A DNA stretch of 64,000 bases, from the NCBI RefSeq assembly GCF_001704415.2, contig NC_030824.1, positions 32,235,022 to 32,299,021 on the forward strand, read 5' to 3'. Position 1 is the stretch's first letter. Every line of letters begins with the position of its first letter. Of this stretch, positions 18,656-30,280 are shown piece by piece. Position numbers and translations under genes: made by a program. The DNA is from Capra hircus. Taxonomy: Eukaryota; Chordata; Mammalia; Artiodactyla; Bovidae. The notes beneath the pieces were generated by a model. It saw only the letters and a list, made by a program, of their open reading frames with translations. It ran no database searches and had not been told where the DNA came from.

Positions 18656-21600
18656 CTAAAATGCCTTAGTTCTTTTTTATAGAATTCTGACTTGTCCTCA
18701 TTCATTTATTCAAGTATGTATTCAGTATTTTAACTACATTCTGTGCTAAGCATTCAAGATGCAAAGATAACGCAGCCATAGTCCTAAATCTGTGTTTTAT
18801 CCCTGGATTGTTCAGATTTAAGTTTCATTCTTCCTGCATTGACTGAAATCTGCTACCTTCCTCCACACATACCTTTTTTTAATTAGTGAATTAAAACTCC
18901 TTTTCTGTGCATGCAATATAATGAGATCATCAGATTGTATTCATGTATTCAGATTCAACACAGAGTCACTTTTGGAAAACAGCTTATTTTGTAAAATACC
19001 TGACTATTAAAAAAAATACTTTTGTTTTTTTGGGTACACACAAAAGTGTTTTTGTTTCCTTCCCAGCTGAATTGAAATACATCTTCTTATAATTTAGTTT
19101 CCTCTTCTACTGCTCATAAATGATTATACACATCCTGGAGATTTTTTTTCTCCCTGACAATTCATTACATTGAATGGCACATGCAATATCCCATCTGTCT
19201 TTCTAAAGGCACATCAATATTGGCCTCCTTTGATTGAACTATCTAGACCAGCAATTCATTAACCTGTGACACATCAGGCCTCTTGTTTCGTTATTGCTCC
19301 CTTAATGTTTCTCTGGTATTCAGAGATAACAGGGAGTTTCTTGTTTTCTACTTAAATATTTAGCTTTCTGAAATGCAATTATTTTCCACTTTAAGTGCTA
19401 GACCATAGCCTCTAGACACAAGGCTATAAGTAAGAAAATATGCCAGGCATTATATAATACTGAATAGACATGAACATTTTCACAGACTTTTCCTTTGGAT
19501 TTTACTGTATTTTCCTCTCTTTCTCTACATTTATTTTTTTTATTTTTTTTCCAGCTCTCATATTTAATTAGGTTGTGCATTAAAATAGAAATATAGTGAC
19601 TTCTTTCATCTTCTTGGTAATCAATTGCCTTTGTTTTTAGTGGTTGAAAGTGACAGTGGAATTAATCATTAGGTGTCACCTGTCCTGGAGGTAAATGTGT
19701 AAGTTGTAACATCACCTGATATTCCTAGATGCCATTGGGTACTATCTATCACTTTCTATTTATTATGTATGTCTTTTCTCTTAATCTCTGCTATGTCAGA
19801 ATTATTTTTTATTGTAACTATGAGCTGAGAATCATACCATTGCTTCTTGACAGTTGATGTTCTAATGGGCAGGAGGAAAAATAATCAAACAGATATTATG
19901 TCAAGTGATAAATTTAATTTCTTCATACAAGCTATGGAAACATCCCCAAATGAATATAACATGTTGAGTTTGAACTGTCCATGGGATGTCCAAGACAAGA
20001 CTGAAATATACAAATGGAGTTCAGGAGAACGATTGAGAATAAAGATGTCAATTTGAATTCAATAGTTTCTTGGTTGTATGTGAAGGTATGTGGCTGGTTT
20101 GTGATTCAAGGAATATATGTCTAGAAAGATGAAATAAGGGTATAAGATAGATTATGGCAAGGGAAAAAAAAGCACATTTAAGAGAATATGTATAAATACA
20201 AATTTATTAAACCCCTTGAGGAAGAGTAATCAGATAGAGAGAGAGACAAATAATGTCTTAAAAGCAAAGCCAGAGAGAGTTTCAGAAAGCAACTGGTCAA
20301 TGATCTTAAATATTTTATGTAAGTGTTGAGTTAAAAATCAAAGGAGTTCTGCTTGATTGACTGAAATGATTATCTATTTGCCTTTAGAAAGGCAAGTATG
20401 ATATCAAGAAATATGAAACCTTCATGTAATTTGCTTCTTCCTTTTATTCAGAAGGAAAGGAAGATGTCTTCTGCAACTTTATTATCTGTGGAGCAAAACT
20501 CATTTATATTCTGATGCACTATCTAGTATTGATCAAGAGTGAAATAAAGATACTTATTAAGAAAAAAATATGGCAATTTATTGCAAATAGGAATAACATA
20601 GAGTTGAATCTCAATTGGTAATTCCTTTGAAAATAGATATGGGTTTAAGTAATTCTATTTGACCAAGAAGGGGGATAGAAATAGATTCTAGTCATCCTGG
20701 GAATGAATTGTTGGAAATAGAAAATATGGACGAGGTTGTGGCAAGATGTGATTCTGTGAACCAGGCTCTAGTGTCTCCTGAAAAGTAGGAAAGCCCGTAA
20801 GTTTTTTCGGTATGTGATCCCAAACTCTCAGAAGGAGGTCACCTTCAGACTGCCATGAACTTTACAGGCTTTGGTGGAGTTATGTAGGAAGAACTTTGCC
20901 TCCCATCTTGGTATAAATTGGGTAATCATTCATATTTTGGAATACATCTCTTTATCTTCTCTATTTGTTGCTCTGGTTTTTATTCTGAATATATTTTTTA
21001 AGACAATGGTGACAATGAAACAATGAAATCACAGGAGAGTTGTCTGCCCTCTTAACTCAGAAAAAAGTTTGAGAAAATCCCAAAGGTCTTGAACTAATAA
21101 AAAAGACAGATAACCAGGAGCATCTGAGTGCAGATCAGGATATTATTCTTTCTATTTATCTGAGCAGATGGTTATGTTAAAAAAAATTGTCACTTTTAAT
21201 CAACTCTGTGAAATCTCTGAGGATGTTGGCCCTTATGCTAAATACTCATTTGATGATTTTCTAAAGCCACCATCATCTATACTAAGTTATAGCAGGTTTT
21301 GCCTTTTGCTTTAATGCATTTTCCCTATTTTCTGATAGCAGTTTAGGAAAATGAAATGTGCTACATGCTGACATGATGATACAGTTGGACAAGCTGTCAT
21401 TAATATCATTGCAGGTTCTATTATCTCACACTTGAGAAGCCTTCTGACCTACACATTGCAGGGAGAGCTAGTATGCCACAACCAAATGGCTCAGGATATA
21501 CAGTTAGAACTGAACTCAAAGCATTATTTTTATTCATATGGTGGCTTAGGCACACTATATAATTTCTCTTTATTTAAACAAAATTTGTAGTGTAGATAAA

Positions 21601-21719
21601 ATTATTTATGCTGATCATGTGCATTATATTAGATCATATTAAAGTACCTGTCATAGTGTCTGACAGACAGCAATATTCATGCACGCAGTTTATGTTCTCT
21701 GGTGTCTTTTCTCCCCCAT
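18656..21719. other. Long unassigned AT-rich stretch
   Basis: About 3 kb with no young transposon. 18706-18800 (CATTCATTTATTCAAG..GTGCTAAGCATTCAAG..GATAACGCAG) resembles an old mammalian L2/MIR-like repeat, weakly. The 69-codon plus frame at 19847-20056 (MTVDVLMGRRKNNQTD..) has no recognisable domain; I do not call it a gene. T-rich tracts occur near 19530-19550. Relative to the rest of the window this is the stretch least colonised by ruminant elements. Confidence 0.5.
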
Positions 21720-21797
21720 TGTTTCTTCCTTCCTTCCTTCCTTCCTTCCATCCTCTTTCCTTCTTTCCTTCCCCTTTTCTCTTCCTTTTTTCTTCTG
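21720..21797. repeat. (TTCC)n pyrimidine microsatellite
   Basis: TTCC units (about six uninterrupted) grade into a mixed C/T tract (CTTTCC, TTCC, TTTTCT). The Phe/Leu/Pro-rich open frames through it are artefacts of composition. Confidence 0.93.
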
Positions 21798-21970
21798 AAT
21801 ATCACGAAGCTCTTGTGCCTGCTAAGTCACTTCAGTCATGTCTGGCTTTTTAAGACTCTGTGTACCCTAGCCCCTCAGACTCCTCTGCCCATGGAATTTT
21901 CCAGGCAAGAATCCTGGAGTGGGTTGTTGTGACCTGCTCCAAGGGACTTTTCTGATCTAGGGATCGAACC

Positions 21971-22598
21971 AGGAGAAGGCGATGACACCTACTCCAGTAC
22001 TCTTGCCTGGAAAATCCCATGGATGGAGGAGCCTGGTGGGCTGCAGATCATAGGGTCGCTAGGAGCCAACAGGGAAGCCCAGGAATACTGGAGTGGGTAG
22101 CCTATGCCTTTTCCAGCAGGTCTTCTGACCCAGGAATTGGACCCAGGTCTCCTGTATTGCAGGTGGATTCTTTACCAGCTGCCCATTTGGGAAGCCTATT
22201 TGCTTGGTGTGTTTATACAAAGAATATTGATATGTGATTTTGAGGGATTTATATTTTGATATTTTCACAGATGGTTGGCTCTGATGGAATAAGTAAACTC
22301 TGCACTCTTAATAAATGGAAGAGTGGTCCTGGAGCCCCTTTTTACCTTTCAGTTGAAGTGGCATCTTGTTAAGATTAGGCAGGGTTGAGTGTTGTGGAAC
22401 AGAGAGAAAATTTAGTCTAAGAGAATGTTGACTGAGCAACTTCACTTTCACTTTTTATTTTCATGCATTGGAGAAGGAAACGACAACCCACTCCAGTGTT
22501 CTTTCCTGAAGAATCCCAGGGACTGGGGAGCCTGGTGGGTTGCCGTCTATGGGGTCGCACAGAGTCGAACAAGACTGAAATGACTTAGCAGCAGCAGC
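21971..22598 (+). mobile_element. Bov-A2 SINE, sense, itself interrupted
   Basis: First-unit sequence at 21971-22064 (AGGAGAAGGCGATG.., CCATGGATGGAGGAGCCTGG, ATAGGGTCGCTAGGAG). The linker and second unit are at 22430-22598 (GACTGAGCAACTTCACTTTC, GGAGAAGGAAACGACAACCC, TTAGCAGCAGCAGCAG). The intervening 365 bp is foreign and replaces only a few bases of the expected first unit. Confidence 0.85.
22065..22429. mobile_element. Third-level insert: partial antisense Bov-tA plus unidentified passenger
   Basis: 22065-22197 reads as the head half of an antisense Bov-tA (GGAATACTGGAGTGGGTAGCC, GACCCAGGAATTGGACCCAGG, TTTACCAGCTGCCCATTTGGG). 22198-22429 is AT-rich sequence I cannot assign to any repeat. 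No clean target duplication is seen around the 365 bp, so the mechanism (insertion, recombination or capture of neighbouring sequence) is open. Confidence 0.6.
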
Positions 22599-22663
22599 AG
22601 GGATCGAACCATGCCCCTTATGTCTCCTGCTTGGCAAGTGGGATCTTTACCACCAGCACCACC

Positions 22664-22962
22664 TTAGCAAGCTTACTTTACATCGAAGTCCTACAAAGTC
22701 CAATCTTTCTGTTTCCAGTCTTTTCAATCATGTCACCCCCTGTTAATCAAAATGAATATTTCATTCTGAGAAAAATAGCTTATCCACAGCTCCTGGGCAT
22801 GGTTTCTCTTTATTGATCCAACATTTTTGTCGTGTGGTTCCCCATAATAGGAGCATTCTGTCCATTCGGATCTTTTAGAATGAGCTGTTAATTCTTCTAA
22901 GGCCATCTTGACAAAACAATCAAAAAGGTGTTACTCTCTTTGAACTTTTATGATTATATACC
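22664..22962. other. Unassigned sequence
   Basis: About 300 bp without recognised content. Confidence 0.45.
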
Positions 22963-23369
22963 CTTTGCCGACAAAGTCAAAGTATAGTCAAGGCTATGGT
23001 CTTTCCAGGAGTCATGCACAATGTGAGAGTTGGACCATAAAGAAGGCAGAACCGCAAAGAACTGATTCTTTTGAACTGTGGTGCTTGAAAAGACTTTTGA
23101 GCATCCCTTGAACAGCAGGAGATCAAACCAGTCAATCTTAAAGGAAATCCACCCTGAATATACATTGGAAGGACTGATACTGAAGCTGAATCTCCAATAC
23201 TTTGAGCACCTGTTATGAATAGTCAATTCATTGGAAAAGACCTTGATGAAAGATTGAAGGCAGAAAGAGAAGAGAGGGGTGACAGAGGATGATATGGTTG
23301 GAGGACACCACTGATTCTGCAGTCCATAGGGTCACAAAGAATCGGGCATGACTTGGCGACTGAAAACCG
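22963..23369 (+). mobile_element. BovB 3' end, sense, degraded
   Basis: A 407-bp sense BovB beginning at the CTTTGCCGACAAAG equivalent and ending at GACTTGGCGACTGAAAACCG. It contains deletions, including most of the ATGGCATCACTGACTCAATGGAC region near 23308, so it is older or damaged. No coding capacity. Confidence 0.9.
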
Positions 23370-23504
23370 ACAACCCTAAAATTCAAACTATATCTGACTT
23401 CCATCATTATTTGATTCATCAAATGCAATTTTTATATAAAGCAAATTTATATCACTTTATCTGCTTCAGACTAATCACTGTAGAAATCAAACATGATAGA
23501 CACT
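23370..23504. other. Short unassigned spacer
   Basis: AT-rich sequence between BovB and MIR. Nothing recognised. Confidence 0.45.
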
Positions 23505-23640
23505 AATGTGCTCACCCTACAGATGATCAAACAAACTTAAGAAGATAAATGTTTTACCAAAATCATACAGCTTGTAGAGGCAGAAATGAAACACCAACCA
23601 GGTTACCTGACTTCAAACATAGAGATTTAAACCATGCAAT
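23505..23640 (-). mobile_element. MIR SINE, antisense
   Basis: Reverse-complement MIR core: CACCCTACAGATGATCAAAC, AAGATAAATGTTTTACCAAA, ATCATACAGCTTGTAGAGGC, AGAAATGAAACACC and CAGGTTACCTGACTTC match the MIR order in the minus orientation. Strongly eroded, as expected for its age. Confidence 0.68.
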
Positions 23641-25194
23641 CACAAACCAATAAATTACAGAAACTTTAAAGGGAAAATATATATAATCAATGCAGTTTTA
23701 CATGTATTTTACTCCCATCCTATCATTCATGAACATAGCACATATAAGTACAGCAGAGCAAATAGGGCCATTCTTACATATTTCCAAAATAAGGGGACTT
23801 TATAGAAGAAACAATGTTACATAACAGTGTATGATTTGTTCATTTTTTCCCAGGAATAAAAATCACTGTCAATAAGATAAAAGGAGGGAACTACCTTTGT
23901 AATCATTTCTGAAGTTACCATCATGCTGACACAACAGTTAGGTATGAAATTGATTACTACGGTTGTGAAAGTATGTCTAGAACACATCTTCAGATTAGAG
24001 AAACAGGGCATCTGATTTCAGAACTGAAGCTGAAGTGGCTTACACACATCCTCATACTGAGAATCAATACCTCATTTTTCCGCAAATCTTGACCCTTAAA
24101 TGGATTTGCTTGATTTCCTCTGAAGTAAATTGTTGCTTATTTCAATAATGCTGAACAATAGCCATATATTTATACTTCCTTCATCAGAAATACATATTTT
24201 GAGTTAGTGATAATATTAACAAGTTTATGTGGTTTATATTTTGTTAAAATAAAGATGTTTTACTTTGTAAGAAAGATAATTTTTTTTTTTTTGTAGTGTA
24301 TTGAACTTCTCAGGAATGGGTGAAAAACAAATATCAAATACTGTTAGCTCAACTGCCAACTTCTATCTTTGTATAGACAAATACATTTAAAGCTTATAAT
24401 GATACAGATTTCAATGTCAGAGCATTCTTCCTTATTGTGCCTAAAATATCATTAAAGGGAAAGGCAATTAAGATCATAGTTGGGGTAAGAATGAATACTT
24501 ATTTATACATGCATAGCTTAAATCTAGCCAGAATATAAAAAACATTATTTTGTAAAAAAAAATTATTTTCAGTTACTGTTTAAAGTCTGCTGCATAGCAA
24601 CTAATTGTTCCTGGAATATACCTAATAGTATCTGACCCTGTGTAACACTACATCTATTTTTTAAAATTTAAATTCTATCTCCAAAAATTAAAGATGATAA
24701 TTACAGTGACCTGAATATTTCAAAGTTAAAGGCTCATCCTTTTAAAATTGATATTGATGACAATACTGTTCAGGAAATGTATTTGTTTCTTCAATATCCA
24801 TGTCAGTGTAAAACTGTTAATCCAGAATGATACTAAAAGAAATGTTTTTCACCTAAAATATTTAGGTCAGCAAAGGAGTAAAGACTTGAGTGAGAGCTCA
24901 CCAATTGACCAACAACTTGTTAACAAGATTATAAAAATGTAAGCTATGGTGATTTCTCTGTTTGCTCTGCTGATGTTTCTGTGTTTTGAAAACTGTTTTA
25001 TTCTATTGCAGATTCCAAATTAAAAATCTCAGATTTTTTTGGAATAAATATATCAGTTCTCTTGCTTGTGGAGAAATCTCAATAGTGACATATTTACAGT
25101 CTTTCTATTTGTAGTATTATGTTAATAATAGTATAATAATAAAAGATAAAATATCAAGAGGACTTGATTTCTTCCTCCAACACTTATAGATAAG
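23641..25194. other. Unassigned AT-rich sequence
   Basis: About 1.5 kb with no recognised gene or repeat. A T-tract at 24281-24293. Short frames at 23817-24011 and 24748-24942 have no domain signature. Confidence 0.5.
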
Positions 25195-27162
25195 TAACTA
25201 TGGAATGAGGTTCATGACATTGTACAGGAGACAGGGATCAAGACCATCCCTATGGAAAAGAAATGCAAAAAAGCAAAATGGCTTTCTGAGGAGGCCTTAC
25301 AAATGGCTGTGTAAAGAAGAGAGGCAAAAAGCAAAGGAGAAAAGGAAAGATATAACATCTGAATGTAGAGTTCCAAAGAATAGCAAGAAGAGATAAGAAA
25401 GCCTTCTTCAACAATCAATGCAAAGAAACAGAGGAAAAGAACAGAATGGGAAAGACTAGAGATCCCTTCAAGAAAATTAGAGATACTAAGGGAACATTTC
25501 ATGCAAAGATGGGCTCGATAAAGGACAGAAATGGTATGGATCTAACAGAGGAAGAAGATATTAAGAAGAGGTGGCAAGAATACACGGAAGAACTGTACAA
25601 AAAAGAGCTTCACGACCCAGATAATCATGATGATGCGAACACTAATCTAGAGCCAGATATCTTGGAATGTGAAGTCAAGTGGGCCTTAGAAAGCATCACT
25701 ATGAACAAAGCTAGTGGAGGTGATGGAATTTCAGTAGAGCTGTTTCAAATCCTGAAAGATGATGCTGTGAAAGTGCTGCACTCAATATGACAGCAAATTT
25801 GGAAAACTCTGCAGTGGCCACAGGACTGGAAAAGTTCAGTTTTCATTCCAATTACAAAGAAAGGCAATGCCAAGGAATGCTCAAACGACCACACAATTGC
25901 ACTCATCTCACATGTTAGTAAAGTAATGCTCAAAATTCTCCAAGCCAGGCTTCAGCAATACATGAACCGTGAACTCCCTGATGTTCCAGCTGGTTTTAGA
26001 ATAGGCAGAGGAACCAGAGAGCAAATTGCCAACATCTGCTGGATCATCAAAAAAGCAAGAGAGTTCCAGAAAAACATCTATTTCTGCTTTATTGACTATG
26101 CAAAAGCCTTTGACTGTGTGGATCACAATAAACTGTGGAAAATTCTGAAAGAGATGGGAATACCAGACCACCTGACCTACCTCTTGAGAAGTCTGTATGC
26201 AAGTCAGGAAGCAACAGTTAGAACTGGACATGGAACAACAGACTGGTTCCAAATAGGAAAAGGAGTACGTCAAGGCTGTATATTGTCACCCTTCTTATTT
26301 AACTTATATGCAGAGTACATCATGAGACATGCTGGACTGCAGGAAGCACAAGCTGGAATCAAGATTGCTGGGAGAAATATCAATAACCTCAGGTATGCAG
26401 ATGACTCCACCCTTATGGCAGAAAGTGAAGAGGAGCTAAAAAGCCTCTTGATGAAAATGAAAGAGGAGAGTGAAAAAGTTGGCTTAAAGCTCCACATTCA
26501 GACAACGAAGATCATAGCATCTGGTCCCATCACTTCATGGGAAATAGATGGGGAAACAGTGTCAGACTTTATTTTTTGGGGCTCCAAAATCACTGCAGAT
26601 GATGACTGCAGCCATGAAATAAAAGACGCTTACTCCTTGGAAGAAAAGTTATGACCAACCTAGATAGTATATTCAAAAGCAGAGACATTACTTTGCCGAC
26701 TAAGGTCCGTCTAGTCAAGGCTATGGTTTTTCCTGTGGTCATGTATGGATGTGAGAGTTGGACTGTGAAGAAGGCTGAGCGCCAAAGAATTGATGCTTTT
26801 GAACTGTGGTGCTGGAGAAGACTCTTGAGAGTCCCTTGGACTGCAAGGAGATCCAACCAGTCCATTCTGAAGGAGATCAACCCTGGGATTTCTTTGGAAG
26901 GACTGAAGCTAAAGCTGAAACTCCAGTACTTTGGCCACCTCATGCAAAGAGTTGACTCATTGGAAAAGACTGTGATGCTGGGAGGGATTGGGGGCAGGAG
27001 AAGAAGGGGACGACCAAGGATGAGATGGCTGGATGGCATCACGGACTCGATGGACATGAATCTGAGTGAACTCTGGAGATGGTGATGGACAGGGAGGCCT
27101 GGCATGCTGCGATTCATGGGGTCGCAAAAAGTTGGACACGACTGAGCGACTGAACTAAACTC
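25195..27162 (+). mobile_element. BovB, sense, about 2 kb, reverse transcriptase largely preserved
   Basis: Starts at the BovB segment just after the endonuclease (GGTTCATGACATTGTACAGG) and ends in GACTGAGCGACTGAACTAAAC. It contains the whole reverse transcriptase and C-terminal region but lacks the endonuclease through 5' truncation. Sequence agreement with the other copies here is good, suggesting a relatively young insertion. Confidence 0.96.
25205..27085 (+). pseudogene. BovB reverse transcriptase reading frame, broken
   Basis: Parts in order: 25205-25396 (linker after the endonuclease); 25446-26654 in a single frame with one TGA at 25788-25790, where other copies here have a Cys codon; then 26651-27085 in another frame. 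The middle block holds the palm: FIDYAKAFDCVDHNKLWKI, the LYASQEATVRTGHGTTDWFQ block, GVRQGCILSPFLFNLYAEYI and the catalytic YADD at 26394-26405. The last block has GGIGGRRRRGRPRMRWLDGI. Inactivating lesions visible: one stop and two frameshifts, plus loss of the endonuclease. A BovB pseudogene. Confidence 0.93.
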
Positions 27163-27881
27163 TTGCAATTATTAGGCAAATTTTGTCTAACCATAGATTA
27201 GTAATGTCATATATAAAAATAATAAACATTTTTAAAAATAAAAATAGAGTCTGAGGTGTAGGAATTAAAAATGATAACTCATAAAAAATGCATCTTACTG
27301 TGCCTGACAGATAGCACATGATTAGTTCAAGTTGTACATCAATTTATGTTTCATTTCAGATGTATTATTTTATTTGCAGAACAATTTCCTTTGTAGTTGG
27401 AATTTTGGTAAATTTGGTGGTAAGCCTGTATTTTTTTATGATTCTAGATTCTTAGATTCCTAATGGAAAATGGTCCACTCTTCTTTATTCTTATTTCACC
27501 AACATAGTTAGAATGAAAGAAGCTAGAACTCAGCTCTGTGCTATAGAGGAAGGAGGGTATAGCAGTAACTCATAGCCATGTCCTTCTTCAGAGGCAGAGA
27601 CCAAACAAGGCAGGTAGTAGATGATGAAAAATGAACATTCATCCCAGTGTTACAGTAACATAGGGATGCTTACCAAGTTCTAGGAGAAACAAAAATGATA
27701 AGGCAAGTCATTGAAGTAAAAATCAGTATTTAAAATGCATTGCAAGAATGATGAAATAATATCAACCTAATAATCTATAATTTTAAAGGAGTGAATATAA
27801 TTTTTTTATGGGACTCCTAAGAATAAATTGCCTAAGTACCACACGACTTAGAATCATGGATGAAGATGCTTTAGGCACTAT
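27163..27881. other. Unassigned AT-rich sequence
   Basis: No repeat or gene recognised in about 720 bp. Confidence 0.5.
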
Positions 27882-28322
27882 GTTAGTTTTCTATCAGTGC
27901 TATAACAAATTATCAGAAACTTACTAGCTTTAAAAACAGAATTATTATGTTACAGTTTAGAGGTTAGAAGTCCAAATTTTTTCTTGCCAAGGATAAAAAC
28001 AGCATCCTTACCTTCCATCTTCCAGCTTCTAGGGAGTGCCTATATCCCTTGGCTGTTGGTCCCCTTCCAGCAACAACATCACTCTGACTTCTGATTCTGA
28101 GGTCACATCTCCTTCTTTGACTGTGATCCCACTGCCTCCCTCTAATAAGACTACTGTGTTTACACTGGGCCCAAACAGATAATCCAGGATAATCTCTACA
28201 TCTCAAATTCCTTAGCTCATCCCACTGCAGAGCCTCTTTGTCATATAAAATAAAACATTCACAAGTTTGGAGGATTAGGATGTGATACCTTTAGAGAGGG
28301 GGATATCATTGAGCCAAACATG
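27882..28322 (-). mobile_element. Ancient MaLR/ERVL-like LTR, antisense
   Basis: Resembles the reverse complement of a mammal-wide LTR: TGTTAGTTTTCTATCAGTGC, ACAAATTATCAGAAACTTA, TACAGTTTAGAGGTTAGAAGTCC, CTTCCAGCTTCTAGGGAGTGCC, GATAATCCAGGATAATCTC and ACATTCACAAGTTTGGAGG. The minus-strand frame inside it (27964-28206) is a by-product. Family name uncertain. Confidence 0.62.
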
Positions 28323-28365
28323 GTGCTTAGAGGGCTAAGTACAATATAAGACTACCATGTAATTA

Positions 28366-28588
28366 GGGCTTCCCAGGTGGCACTACTGGTAAAGAACCCT
28401 CCTGCCAATGTAGGAGACATAAAAGACATGCAGGGTTAAACCCTGGATCGGAAAGGTTCCCTAGAGGAGGGCAAGGCAATCCATTCCAGTATTCTTGCCT
28501 GGAGAATCCCATGGACAGAGGAGACTAGCAGGCTATACTCCTTAGGGTCGCAAAGAGTTGGACATGACTTGGCAACTAAGAACAGCCT
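28366..28588 (+). mobile_element. Bov-tA SINE with short target duplication
   Basis: Sense Bov-tA (head GGGCTTCCCAGGTGGCACTAC, body AGGAGGGCAAGGCAATCC, tail GTTGGACATGACTTGGCAAC). TGTAATT flanks it at 28359-28365 and 28589-28595, consistent with a 7-bp target duplication. Confidence 0.93.
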
Positions 28589-28595
28589 GTAATTG

Positions 28596-30270
28596 AGTAT
28601 AAGTAAAGTCAGTATGACATCAGGCTTTCAGTGACAGAAAAACAAATATTGTTAATGGAAGAAATAGTTCAGCTCAGCTCTGCTGATCACAGAGCTTCTT
28701 ATAGAAGATTGGGACTAGAATGATGAGTGGATTTAAAAATATGATGTGTAGTCATTTAAATTTGAAAAGGTTTTTTGAAAAGATTTGTGTACAAAAAGAG
28801 AAGCCAGTACATTTTTTTTTTCCTCAAACATTTATAAGGGTGTCTGCCAAATGAAGCAAGGATTGGCATTGTTCTGTTAGGTTCAAAGAGCTAGAAACAG
28901 CACAGTAAGCAGAAGTAGCAGTGTGGAAGAGTTTGAGTCAGTGTGAAAGAACATATGTCTTCTTCCCTGGTTGTTTTACTTCTCTAGATGTCTTCAAGCT
29001 TGGAGCTTGTCTAAACCTTTTATGGGTATGTGATAGTAGACATTAAACCATCAGATGAGAAGTTGAATTCAACTATATTATTTTTAAAGTTACTTCTAAA
29101 ACATTGATTATATTATTTAATCTTGCTATTCTCCAGCTTCATTCTAGAGTTTATTATTATTAGTTTTCTTCCCCATCTGACAAGTAAGAACTGCTTGATA
29201 TAAGACAATATAATAAGAGATCTTCAACCAAGAGGTGGGTGAATCAGAAAGGGAACCAAAGGATCTCTATGAAATTCATATGTTATGAATGAAAAACTTA
29301 TGTTTAAATGATATAAGATAGCACATTGAACACACACACAGTGCTGGAGAGGTTTAATGTAATTGTAGAAAAGAAGAAAATCAGAAATAGTTCATTTCCA
29401 AGAACATGAGCGGGCTATCTAGTGAGTGATAATTATATCTGTTCACATTTGTAAAACTGTATACAAATACTGCATATAAATTATGTTATGAATTCTTGAG
29501 AGGAGAAAGCACAGATGGCATCACCTAAATTTGTACACAAAATAATGTATTTATGGATTACTTTCTTTGATGAAATTAAAATACCTGTGTCCCTTCAATG
29601 ACATCAATGAGTTTTGAGAAAAAAGTTAGATTCTCTGTTAGAACTACACAGTCGTAAATGCTAAGGGAACATATCTGTCTGTTTCTATCTGCCTATCACT
29701 TTCACATTTGATTTACTTTAATTCATAAAAACATTCTTAATTTAAAAACTAACTGTAAGTCTGAAACTGAATATAGCTTAAACATAAAAAATAAAAATTA
29801 AAGATATGCTTTTTAAGTATTTTTAATATAAAAATTACTTTGATGTGATTTGATGCAAGGGAAACTATAGTAACAAAAATTTACTTAGCCATTAGGAAAA
29901 TAAAGATAAGTACACTGACTGAAAAAGAGATGGAGACTGAACAAAACATGATGAAAAGCTTGCAGAAAGACAAAGTTTGTTATTTTTTCATGATTTCTGG
30001 TGAAGAAGTGCCTTATAATGCTTTAGAGCTTGAAGAGTTGGAAAGAATTAGGTGGACATGTAAGGAAGAAGAAAAATGTCCAAAAGATGCAATTAACTAA
30101 AAAGAAAATAGAAGTTAAATGATTAAAATAGTTAAAGTGATAAAAAGCAAAGAGAGTATAATTCTCATATATAGTCTGTTGTAAAAGTCAGGTTTATCTA
30201 GTATCAAATTGAAGTTTTATGTCAATGATTTTTAGAAAAAAAGAAAAATTCACAGAGCTTTTTAGAAAAC
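28596..30270. other. Unassigned AT-rich sequence, pre-insertion flank of the L1
   Basis: About 1.7 kb with no recognised coding region or repeat. Scattered A-rich tracts. It ends at the L1 target site. Confidence 0.5.
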
Positions 30271-30280
30271 AAGAAATGTG
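30271..30280 (+). repeat. L1 target-site duplication, left copy
   Basis: AAGAAATGTG, repeated exactly at 36586-36595, brackets the L1. Confidence 0.92.

Larger units (their letters stand above)
21811..22663 (-). mobile_element. Bov-tA SINE, antisense, split by a Bov-A2
   Basis: 21811-21970 is the 3' two-thirds of an antisense Bov-tA (TGCTAAGTCACTTCAGTCATG.., CCATGGAATTTTCCAGGC, ending GGATCGAACC). 22601-22663 is the remaining head (GGATCGAACC repeated, then TCTCCTGCTTGGCAAGTGGG, TTTACCACCAGCACCACC). The gap holds a sense Bov-A2. The repeated GGGATCGAACC at the two junctions is the target duplication. Confidence 0.88.

Noticed and set aside
19847..20056. Small gene candidate of 69 codons
   Set aside because: No homology recognised, ordinary AT-rich composition, and no regulatory or splice context; such frames are expected by chance.
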